In this document: positions 25,741 through 34,080 of the stretch, one piece after another
Position numbering within the stretch: the stretch's first letter is position 1
Layout of the letters: each line of letters begins with the position of its first letter
Source: Hepsetus odoe
Lineage: Eukaryota > Chordata > Actinopteri > Characiformes > Hepsetidae
Direction of reading: 5' to 3'
NCBI GenBank assembly: GCA_017165825.1
Contig: CM029367.1
Span: 7,671,723 to 7,735,722 of the forward strand
Length of the DNA: 64,000 bases
Position numbers and translations under genes: made by a program
Notes under the pieces: model-generated
The model's database searches: none
What the model saw: only the letters and a program-made list of their open reading frames with translations
What the model was told of the DNA's origin: nothing

Positions 25741-25898
25741 TTTATTTATAGCTCCTCTACTTTTTTTCTCCTGTACTTGTTCCTCTTTCTCTATATCTTT
25801 ATATTTTTAATATATTTTTTATTTTCTTCTTCTGTACACCTGTCACTTTTATAAGAGCCCTGTAACGCCCAAATTTCCCATTTGTGGGATAATAAAAG

Positions 25899-25936
25899 AT
25901 CACTCTACTCTACTCTACTCTACTCTACTCTACTCT
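25899..25936. repeat. (ACTCT)n microsatellite tail
   Basis: Pentanucleotide repeat immediately after the LINE-F terminus, presumably expanded from its 3' tail. Confidence 0.9.
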
Positions 25937-27088
25937 AATAAAACTGGTCTTATATTGCTTGTCATAGTTTGAAAATATACAAAAGCAAACCAAAAAATAT
26001 ACAAAAATGAGAGCAAACCAAATATATGATGAGCAATTTGCAGAGCTTACAGTGAACTCATTGATTTATGGAGCATTTTGTTTGTCCTGAATTCCAGAGT
26101 GATGAGATAGATGTTTTGTAGCTGCCATGACAACTACTATAACTGAGCTGTTAAAGGAGTAGTTTGAAAAAAAATTACACACTCCTATTTGAGAAATTTC
26201 CTGTTTACCTCAATGTAGTCAGTCAACTAAAAAATATCTAGTGTCCAAATTGTATTTCTTTTATTTAGATATGCTGCTGTGAGACTATCATTGCTCACAA
26301 ACATTTAATTGTTAACAATGCTCACTTCAAAATTACCCAAGCAAAATATGATACCAAAACATTTCTCAAGCCACTCAGCTCCCACCTAGATCTTCTTGAA
26401 AGTTTCACAGGCTTATGAATATGGTTTAGGTCTTCCAGTTTACTGCTGCATTTTTTCTTTTTTATAGCCTCCTGTTAGACATAATGTGTCATGGACACAG
26501 TTCCTAACATACTAATCTTATACATCAATTTTCTGCTGATGTTTTTTTAAGGAAACCTATGGTTGATGGCAGTTCTAAACTAAAACAGCAAAATTTGGAT
26601 ACCAACTACATCACTGCTAATTGACTTCAATATTTTTAATGAACTGTTCTTTTAAATTTCTGCTCATTGAAATGTTCTTTGCAGAGCAAATGTAAATAAT
26701 GCTCATTTATTTTAAGAGTAATGCCACGTGTTGTTCCGCTGTGCATGACGGGCTGAATTAATGATGTGTTGTGTTCTCTCTTAGATCACCTCCCCCATCA
26801 GTTTAACAGAGCATAAACTGAGAGAGCTGGCTTACGCTCTTTGGCACTCAATGACTATGATCTCATCCTTTTATCATTGATTTAATATGCTCAGAAATGT
26901 GCTCAAGATATGTGCAGTGGTACTCACACACGTACACACTCACATACATTGAGGGGAGAGCACATGCCTGACGCCTGACGTCTTTACACACCTGGAGACA
27001 AGTGGCCAGGGACAAGTTTCACTGACCCCACAAAACAACACATCTTATCTTTAGAGGGGAGAAGAAAAACTGACTAGAAAAAGAGAGA

Positions 27089-27137
<49 letters not shown>

Positions 27138-27326
27138 TGAGCATGAGTGTGAGGGTGTAGTTGAAAGACCAAAAAGAAAAAGCAGTGACTTCACATGGTG
27201 CAAAAAGAATATAGTATTTATGTAACAATCCTAAATTCACTGTTTTAAAGTACTAAAGTGTTCTGTTACAGAATATGCAAAAGTCACACATTTAGAATTT
27301 TTGAGGTTCTAAAAGGTTCTTTGACA
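25937..27326. other. non-coding with a (GT)n microsatellite
   Basis: No exon supported. A (GT)n run lies at about 27,091-27,136, flanked by GAGAGAAAG. Confidence 0.5.
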
Positions 27327-27328
27327 TA

Positions 27329-27871
27329 GTACTGTGCAAAAGTTTTAGGCAGATGTGGAAAAAATGCTGTGAACAAAGAATGCTTTCAGAAATATAAATA
27401 ATGATTGTTTATTTTGATCAATTTACAAAATGCAAATGAGTGAACAAAAGAAAAATCTAAATCAAATCAATATATGGTGTTACTACCTTTTGCCTTCAAA
27501 CCAGCATCAATTCTTATGGCCCCCACAGAGCCCTGATCTCAACATCATTGAGTGTGTCTGGGATTACATGAAGAGACAGAAGGATATAAGGAAGCCTACA
27601 TCCACAGAAGATCTGTTGTTAGTTTTCCAAGATGTTTGGAACAACCTACCAGCCGAGTTCCTTGAAAAACTGTGTGTACCTAGAAGAACTGATGCTGTTT
27701 TGAAGGCAAAGGGTGGTCACACCAAATATTGATTTGATTTAGATTTCTCTTTTGTTCATTCACTGCATTTTGTTGATTGATGAAAATAAATGATTAATAC
27801 TTCCATTTTTGAAAGCATTCTTTGTTTACAGCATTTTTTCCACACCTACCAAAAACTTTTGCACAGTACTG
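27329..27871 (+). mobile_element. Tc1-type element, internally deleted
   Basis: The terminal repeats are the left GTACTGTGCAAAAGTTTTAG and the same sequence in reverse at the right end (from 27,871). TA lies outside both ends. At about 0.54 kb, only the last third of the transposase remains, so the middle was lost by internal deletion. The window's right edge (63,878 on) begins another copy of the same family. Confidence 0.9.
27519..27732 (+). pseudogene. C-terminal third of Tc1 transposase
   Basis: An open stretch with PPQSPDLNIIECVWDYMKR, containing the final catalytic glutamate of the DD(34)E triad, and ending AKGGHTKY then a stop. The aspartate-containing N-terminal two thirds is missing. 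A tool start further left is only the junction of the deletion. It is non-functional as a transposase. Confidence 0.85.
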
Positions 27872-27873
27872 TA

Positions 27874-28487
27874 TATACGAGCAGGAAAATGTTTGCCATT
27901 GGGAATTTTACTTATTTCAAGCCATTGCTTTCTGTATATCAAGAACGACCACCTGTCTCAGTAACTCAGGAACTGTCACTTTTTGATAAATTTCAGAGGA
28001 AACCTTGAAACACTTATGTCTGTTTGGTTTCATTAATTTGATTAAACTGTATTTTGGTATGTTTTTTAGGATGTATAGATCCTGGAATACATTTAGAAAT
28101 CAAATACCCATTTATCCTAAATCTGTTAATCTCACTATTCTAGAACATTACAATAAATGAAGAAAAAATATTTCAAACTTTTATCATATCCCAGTAACCA
28201 CATCTAGGAGATTTAACTTTAGATTGGATTGCTAAATTGTCATCAGATTATGATCATTACAATTCTAACATGCTGTTGGTGACCTGTTTCAAGTAATTTA
28301 AACAAGGACATAAAATAAAATATATTATTCACAAAGTAGAAGAGCAACATTCAGCTGTGAACTGAAAGATATTCCATTAATATGACATTTATAATGCATT
28401 TTTATTTTCTCATTCTTTAATATTTAAAAAATGTTTTAAGGGTGGAAATTGAGTTCTTTCATCATTTACCTTGTTGGGAGAAGGTGA
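27874..28487. other. non-coding, nothing recognised
   Basis: AT-rich; no supported feature. Confidence 0.4.
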
Positions 28488-28492
28488 TGCCC

Positions 28493-28771
28493 TGTCACTG
28501 TGGCGGGGAGCGGGAAGGACGTCATTGCCGAGCCAGAGATTCCTGAAGTTACTTTTATTTAAACGAAACATGAAACCAGACACGAAACTGGAATACATCA
28601 GAAACAAAACCACCCGTAACCCAGGGCTTCGCCTATTAAATGGACCACGCTCTGTTCTGACTCATTGAGGCTTAAGTAGTCAGCCTCAGTGTAGCATCTG
28701 TGCCTCATGAGCTCAGGTGTGCTCAGCCTCTACCTTAAACAAAAACAACCAAAACCCTCCAAACCCTGACA
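28493..28771 (-). repeat. 3' LTR of the 28-31 kb element
   Basis: 279 bp, complete. The core GAGCACACCTGAGC, CTGACTACTTAAGC and AATGAGTCAGA matches the LTRs at 43.8 and 47.5 kb. An inverted repeat (TGAGGCT / AGCCTCA) brackets a TACTTAAG TATA-like motif. AATAAA is present near the end, before the terminal GCCACAGTGACA. Confidence 0.85.
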
Positions 28772-28796
28772 TCACCCCCCCCAAAGGCGCAATTCC
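28772..28796 (-). other. polypurine tract
   Basis: On the minus strand a G-run preceded by GCGCCTTT lies against the 3' LTR. The same GCGCCTTTGGGGGGG motif precedes the 3' LTR of the 43-48 kb copy. In LTR elements this tract primes plus-strand DNA synthesis. Confidence 0.7.
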
Positions 28797-28878
28797 GGAG
28801 GCGCTTCTCCAGTGCCGGAACATGGAGGGGAAACAAGCTGGAACAACAAAAACATAGCCCCTTTAATGGGGTACAGGG

Positions 28879-29610
28879 TCAGGTCCATATTTTCAAATTA
28901 ACAAACAAATATACGGGAAGGGGGTCATGTCTCAGGCTGCTGGCGGTGGGGTATCCCAGAGCTTCAGTCCATATCCTTGTAACCAAGTCCCTTTGGTATT
29001 CGTGTTTAGCCGTACATCCTTTCGGTGCCTTTCTGCTGTCCCGTGTTTCCTCTGTCACCTGTCTCTCTGACTCTGTATTGGGGCCTCTGGAGCACCCGTC
29101 CAATCGGCTGGAAAACCTTGTCCTGTCAGCGTCTGTAAAATAGCTAGATACACAAGATTCTCTGTGGATAGAAGAAGAAGAGTCCCTTACCCAGTGTGCG
29201 CTCCGCCTCAGGTCCCTGGCCTCCTCGCTCTCTGTGTCCACCCTTTCATGGTCTGAGGTGCAGAATTTCTCGTTTCTTATGCATATATGTGGTACAGGCT
29301 GCAAGTTTTGAGAAGGCTGATGAAGTGGGCATGTTATGGGCATGGTAGCTGGAATTAGCATGGCTGGCAAAGCGCAATTCCCTTCTGGAACAATCAGATG
29401 CAGATTGGAGCTTAGTCGTAGGGTTGGGCCAACTGGGATGATATTCACATGGGCATGTAGCATGAGGTTTGGGGGAAGAACAGCCGCCGTGAAGACTCTT
29501 TTGGGTGCACTGGCTGCAATAAAGGAAAGGTATCCTTCCACTGCTGCTGCAAATGCTGTTGCTCTCCTCTGGCACTGCTGGCTTTTGGGAGGCCTGGCAT
29601 GATAACTCAT
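28879..29610 (-). pseudogene. 3' coding region of the 28-31 kb LTR element
   Basis: A 243-codon open frame between the coiled-coil part and the 3' LTR. It is Ser/Arg-rich in its second half (HWVRDSSSSIHRESC, SDHERVDTESEE) and has no recognised domain. It is not in the same frame as the coiled-coil ORF upstream, so it may be a shifted continuation rather than an independent gene. A weak parallel exists with the Ser/Arg-rich end of the 43-48 kb copy. Confidence 0.35.
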
Positions 29611-29677
29611 GCTTTGCTCTTAATGACCTCACACTCGGCAACATGGGTTACTCCTCTCTGAGCAGGAGGGGGTTTGA

Positions 29678-30420
29678 CTAATTCCTCAGCCTCTGAGGCT
29701 CTGTTGGATTGTGCATCACTGTTAGCTTCCACAAAGATTCTGGAGCACTCCTCCTCTGGATCATTCTCCCGGGGGTCCCATGAGGAATGTCTGACTTACT
29801 GGAAAGCCTTGGCCTGAAAGAGTCTGAAAGAGAGCTAAGCATAGCAGAATCTTTATGGTTCATAGAAGAGTCCCTCTTGGCCCTGTGACAACCTGCTCCA
29901 TGTACCTGCAGGGTGAATCTCACAGAGTCCAGGTTCTCAAATGCTTTTCCTATACCTCTGATGTGATCTTGCAGCTCAGTGAATTTACTGGTCTCCCTCC
30001 TGGCTTTTTCCAGTTCTGCCTGCAGAGCGGTGCTGGTGTCTTGCACCAGTTTCAGCTCCTGCATGAGTCCACTGACCTCTACTCGAAGCTCACCATTGGC
30101 TTGAGCTAAAATCTCTCTCTCCCTTTCAATGGTTGCAATGTCACTCTGGCAAAGAGACAAGAGTCCTTTGGTCTCCTCAAGTTGAGAAAGCAGATTGGTG
30201 AGCTTTTCTTTGTGTTTCAGTCTTTTGTGGGTGGCTGAAGTGGTTGCCTGAAGAGCAGAGGCCTCGCTCTCTGCCAGCTGTTGGTTGAGCCTTGTCAGCA
30301 ACTCCTTCTGTTGCTTGATCTGACTGTTCATCCTGCTGATCTGTTCATCTCGTTGGTGAATGTCTGTTAGAAGTGCACTGTGCTTCCTATAGGCCTGTCT
30401 GAGTCTTTCTGACTCAGCCC
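29678..30420 (-). pseudogene. second coiled-coil segment of the LTR-element protein
   Basis: The minus-strand frame has long heptad-like helices: LLTRLNQQLAESEASALQA, LLSQLEETKGLLSL, then ALQAELEKARRETSKFTELQ. The last block matches LQADLREARYEANKLTELE in the 43-48 kb copy (about 46,620), so the two proteins are homologous here. It ends at a stop at 29,678. Upstream it is cut off from the first coiled coil by a small LINE-tail insertion. No enzymatic motif is visible. Confidence 0.65.
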
Positions 30421-30439
30421 TTAAGTTCTCCTGGGATCC

Positions 30440-30530
30440 TGGGGATCTACCACCAATGTAAAGTGCCTTGGGGCAACTCTGTTGTAAAAGGGGCTATACA
30501 AGAATAAATTGAATTGAATTGAATTGAACT
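30440..30530 (-). repeat. L2-like LINE tail inserted in the LTR element (reads on the plus strand)
   Basis: The plus-strand segment AATGTAAAGTGCCTTGGGGC to CTATACAAGAATAAATTGAA, with GAATT repeats, is the 3' end of an L2-like LINE. It interrupts the coiled-coil coding region, so it postdates this LTR copy. Transcriptional orientation is plus, opposite to the host element. Confidence 0.65.
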
Positions 30531-30646
30531 ATTCAAGCTTTCGGTTAACCAAACTATCTGTTCACTGAGGCCCTTACAGACTTTCTCACGCTCTAGGTAC
30601 CCAGCCTGCCTTTCTTCAAGTTCCCCGTTTACTTAGTTAGTTCCTC

Positions 30647-31430
30647 CTAAAGGGAATATACCGTAAACTGGTTCCTCACCTGCAGCTGGTGATTCACGGC
30701 CTGAAGAGAGATGTTTTCCTCCTCCAATCTCTTACACTTTGCATTCAAGGCGTCCAGATCCTGGTTCCGTGTACAAATTTCCTGATCCTTGGCGAGAAGC
30801 TCAGCCTCCATTTCCTGGAGCTGCTTGACAAAAGCATTTTTGGTCTGTCTTTCTGCGCCCAGAATAGACAGCCACACCCTCTCAGATTCCTGTAGCTCGT
30901 GTTCCAATTCCTGAATTCTCGAAGTTATTTCTCTAATCTGGAACGGCTGCTCTGTTGCCCTCTGCCTGGCAGACGGGTTAGTGGAGCTGTGTTTGGGCAC
31001 CGCGCAGGGTGCATGCCTCCTGCTTTTTGTGTTACGGGCTGCTTTTTTTGCCATTTTCTTACTTTATTTCCCGTAGAACAGGTTATCCGCCATTTTCTTG
31101 CAGTGTTTCACGTAGGGTGGGGTATCCGCCATTTGTTCGCTGCGATTGGTGCGCGCTGCTGTCTCCGCTGGCGGACCGCCGTGATTGGTGCACGCTGCTG
31201 TCTCCACTGGTGGACCGCTGTGACTGGTGCACTGCGCTGTCTCCGCTGGCAGATCGCCGTGATTGGCGCAGGAGGCAGGTTCCACCGATATCCAGCATTG
31301 TGGTTGGTGGGGAGCAGGAGACGGTAAGGAAAGGGGCGCGAATGAAGCCTCTTCCTCGAGGGACCGCCCCATCAGCAGTACCTCCATAATGGCAAGCACA
31401 GCCTTCTCAGTCCGGCCGTACTCATCCAGC
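30647..31430 (-). pseudogene. N-terminal gag-like and first coiled-coil part of the LTR-element protein
   Basis: The coding sense is minus. Just inside the 5' LTR the frame gives LEAKERLDEYGRTEKA then LMGRSLEEEASFAPLSLPS, homologous to LSGRPLAEAASFAPLSLP of the other copy. It is followed by about four 15-residue repeats around NHGGPPAETA. After one in-frame TAA (31,064-31,066) the same frame continues at 31,054 with QELEHELQESERVWLSILGA, a coiled coil matching the other copy, and stops at 30,647. The first roughly 80 residues present in the other copy are missing. Confidence 0.7.
31140..31275 (-). repeat. about 45-bp tandem repeat inside the LTR-element ORF
   Basis: Three to four imperfect units around GATTGGTGCACGCTGCTGTC (plus strand), in frame with the coding sense. 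They give repeated NHGGPPAETA-type peptides. The 43-48 kb copy has only a degenerate version of this region. Confidence 0.75.
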
Positions 31431-31450
31431 CGTTCTTTGGCCTCCAGAGA

Positions 31451-31626
31451 GGGAGCGGGAAGGACGTCATTGCTGAGCCAGAGATTCCTGAAGTACTTTT
31501 ATTTAACCAAAACATGAAACCAGACACGAAACTGGAATACATCAGAAACAAAACCACCCGTAACCCAGGGCTTCGCCTATTATACTAACAAAAACAAAAA
31601 CAACCAAAACCCTCCAAACCCTGACA
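31451..31626 (-). repeat. 5' LTR of the 28-31 kb element, shortened
   Basis: Matches the 3' LTR closely, but lacks about 100 bp covering the TATA/inverted-repeat region and the terminal bases on its inner side. The outer end TGTCAGG (complement CTGACA at 31,621-31,626) borders the TGCCC duplication. Confidence 0.8.
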
Positions 31627-31929
31627 TGCCCAAAGGGAACACGCTTAAATATGATGTTTTTGTACAGACTTTAGTGTACTATATCAATATATGTTCTGAA
31701 TGTAACCAATTAAAACAATAGCCAAATGTTCTGAGAATGACACAAATGTTAATTCTTAAGTTAGATGCCTCAGTTTTTATGATGACAATTTACATATACT
31801 CAAGAATGTTATGAAGAGTGATCAGATGAATCCTTATTTGCCATGAAAATGAACCTACACCCGAAAAAAAATAAAAAAACATTTCCATTGCATTTCAGTA
31901 CTGCCACAAGGTGAGAGTCACCTCTTTGA

Positions 31930-32290
31930 TTATTTTAGGGCAAAAAGAATCATCTGGAGAAGAAAAGTTGAGCCATCAAAGTACCATCACTCCTGTGTCA
32001 TGCCAACAGTCAAGCATCCTCAGACCATTTATGTGTGGGGTTGCTTCTTAGCCAAAGGAGTGGGCTCACTCACAATGTTGCTTAACAACACATCCATGAA
32101 TAAAAAATGGTATCAAAACATCCTCCAAGAGCAAATTCTCTCAACCATCCAAGAACAGTCCTTTGAAGAACAATGCCTTTTCCAACCTGATGGAGCACTG
32201 TGGCATAACACAAAAGTGTAAGTGGCTCAAGGAACAAAACTTTCATGGCCAGGAAGGGGGAGGTGGGCAAACAAAAAAAACACACATTTT
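31930..32290 (+). pseudogene. Tc1-type transposase remnant, second lineage
   Basis: The plus-strand frame has HHSCVMPTVKHPQTIYVWGC, KGVGSLTMLLNNTSMNKKWY and EEQCLFQPDGALWHNTKV. These correspond to the central DDE region of a Tc1-type transposase different from the 2.3-kb and 27.3-kb families. The canonical QxDGAPCH box reads QPDGALWH here. Terminal repeats were not found, and the frame breaks after 32,221. It is an old, inactive fragment. Confidence 0.8.
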
Positions 32291-32491
32291 TACAGACTCT
32301 AAGCATTGATTACACAAGAATGAACTGCCATCAGCCAGGATTTGGCTTAGAAGTTGACTGACAGCATGCAACCTGGGCAAAATGCAGAGATCTTGAAAAG
32401 AAGGGGCAATACTGCAAATACTGACTCTTTGCATAAACTTAATGTAATTGTCAATAAAAGCCATTGAAACTTTGACTTTGAAATGCTTGTA

Positions 32492-32957
32492 GGGTGGTGG
32501 TCTAGAGGTAGGGTACTTGCCTATGGACCTCTAAATCAAGAGGTCCCACGTGCGAATCCCACCGGAGGCTTAGTGGTTAGGGCGTTAGCCACATGATCGG
32601 AGGATCGGGGGTTCGAACCCCTTCCTTAGGTTGCCCTGAGGTACCCTTGAGCAAGGTGCCAGCCCTGTCACTGCTCCCCGGGCGCTTTTAATAGCTGCCC
32701 ACTGCTGCACGATGTTTGAGTGTGCATGGGTTAAATGCAGAGGTCAAATTTCGTTGTGGTTCATTGTCTGCTGTGCTTTGACCTCGCAATGACAAGGGTT
32801 GTCACTTTCACTTCGCTTTCACTTTCACCTCAAGTGCTACCACCACTGGGTCCCTGAGTAAGACCTTTAACCCTGACTTGCTCCAGGGGGACTGTCCCTG
32901 TAATTAAGACATGTAAGTCACTCTGGATAAGAGCGTCTGTTAAATGCCATAAACGTA
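32492..32957 (+). repeat. SINE-1 copy interrupted by SINE-2
   Basis: The 5' head (GGGTGGTGGTCTAGAGGTAG to TGCGAATCCCACC) lies at 32,492-32,563. The body and tail (CACTGGGTCCCTGAGTAAG to GATAAGAGCGTCTGTTAAAT) resume at about 32,830 and run to 32,957. The missing join is filled by a SINE-2 element. Confidence 0.85.
32564..32829 (+). repeat. SINE-2 copy nested in SINE-1
   Basis: A nearly complete SINE-2. The head has TTAGTGGTTAGGGCG and the B-box GGGTTCGAACCCC. The body has GGTTGCCCTGAGGTACCC and CACTGCTCCCCGGGCGC. The tail has TTAAATGCAGAGGTC, GACCTCGCAATGACAAGG and ends in CACTTTCAC repeats. Confidence 0.88.
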
Positions 32958-32962
32958 ATTAT

Positions 32963-33890
32963 ACTTCAGTATATAATGAGGGCAGTTTGACAGTGGAGAA
33001 GTCTGCAATAAGAGTCATGAATGCATTTAAAGTAGAGGTGGGGTCATTGCTGAGCACATTCTTGTTTGCAATGGCAATGGACAGGTTGATGGACGATATT
33101 AGACTTGAGTCCCCGTGGACTACGTGTAACGCTTGGGTGAAGGTGTGGTCCAGATGTATATACGAGCAGCCAGGGATCGGTGACTAAATTTCATTGAACA
33201 TAACAACATAAAAGCACCCACATGTGTGACAATACCAATACCTCTGGCTCATTGGGGCTTATAAAGCCAGCCCCCAATGAAGCACAACTGTGCCCTACCA
33301 TGACACTGCGTTTGCTGATGATATTGTGATCAGTACTGAGAGTAGGGGGCAGCTTGAGGAGAACCTGAAGAGGTGGAGGTGGAGAGGAATAAAAGTGAGC
33401 AGGACAAAGACAGAATACCTGAATATGGCAGGAGTGACCGTGTGTGATCATCTGTGGCCAACAGGTACCAGCAAGAAAAAAAGGAAATGTTTATAGAATG
33501 GTAGTGAGACAAGCTATGGTATATGGCATGGAGACAGTGATGCTGACAAAAAGACAAGCAGCAGAGCTGGAGATGGCAGAGCTCAAGATGAAAATATTTT
33601 AATTTGGAGTGACGAGGAAGGACAAGATTAGAAATTAGTATATTAGACAGACAGCTCAGGGTGAACATTTGGAGACAAAATTAGAGAAGCAAGGATGTAT
33701 TGCTCTGAACATGTACAGAAGAAAGAGCTGCCAGGAAAGAGGAAAAGAGGAAGGCCAAAGCAGAGGTTTGTGGATGTTGAGAGAGCGGACATGCAGGCAG
33801 CTGGTTTGAAGGAGGAAGATGCCAGGTAGGACAGGAAGAAATGGAGACGGTTGATCTACCATGCCAACCCCTAAGAAGCAGCTGAAAGAA
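32963..33890 (+). mobile_element. LINE-A copy 4, 5'-truncated, split by a solo LTR
   Basis: It starts inside the RT coding region (CAGTTTGACAGTGGAGAAG), continues to the SPWT block, is interrupted by a 181-bp LTR, and resumes with the RT catalytic region (TTTGCTGATGATATTG, encoding FADD in short form). It then shows the thumb (QLEENLKRW), the shared RN-TAG stop near 33,636, and the basic C-terminal region near 33,720-33,780. Several deletions and frame changes make it inactive. Confidence 0.85.
33125..33305 (-). mobile_element. solo LTR related to the IQ-element LTRs
   Basis: On the minus strand it begins TGTCATGG and ends GCGTTACA. The core GGCACAGTTGTGCTTCATTG, then TTTATAAGCCCCAATGAGCC, matches the other LTRs. 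The flanks CTACG (33,120-33,124) and CTGCG (33,306-33,310) form a 5-bp duplication with one transition. It is presumably left by recombination between two LTRs of a full element. Confidence 0.78.
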
Positions 33891-34080
33891 GAAGAAAATA
33901 TCATAGAAACATCTATAATTCAAAAGCAAAACAAAAAGATCTAAGAACAATGCAGCAACAAACTGTAAAAACATAACACTTATGGCATTCTCAAAACTTT
34001 TGACCACAGCTGTGGAAACAAAACTTTTCACATGCTGCAGTTTTGTTTTATTTTTAGTACTGGTGTTTTTTGCAATAATT

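Larger units (their letters stand above)
24955..25936 (+). mobile_element. LINE-F 3' fragment (CR1/Rex1-like)
   Basis: A 5'-truncated LINE. The remaining coding region matches the C-terminus of CR1/Rex1-type RTs: LLRTFYDTVVASAVFYAVV at about 25,036, KLNKLVKRASSVL, then a frame change and a YRRSFLPAAIRL-like end near 25,330. The 3' UTR is swollen by AT-rich repeats. It ends with a TTTGTGGGATAATAAA-type terminus and an (ACTCT)n tail. No protein can be made. Confidence 0.75.
28493..31626 (-). mobile_element. LTR-flanked element, coiled-coil type, no pol (IQ-element sister copy)
   Basis: A 3.1-kb unit on the minus strand. The 3' LTR is at 28493-28771 and the shortened 5' LTR at about 31451-31626. 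The target duplication TGCCC lies at 28488-28492 and 31627-31631. The LTR begins TGTCAG and ends TGACA. A polypurine tract (GCGCCTTTGGGGGGGG read on the minus strand) abuts the 3' LTR. The LTRs differ at only a few sites over their shared part, so the insertion is fairly young. Interior coding is coiled-coil; no protease, RT, RNase H or integrase motif is visible, and the interior is too short to hold them. It is therefore non-autonomous. Confidence 0.85.
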
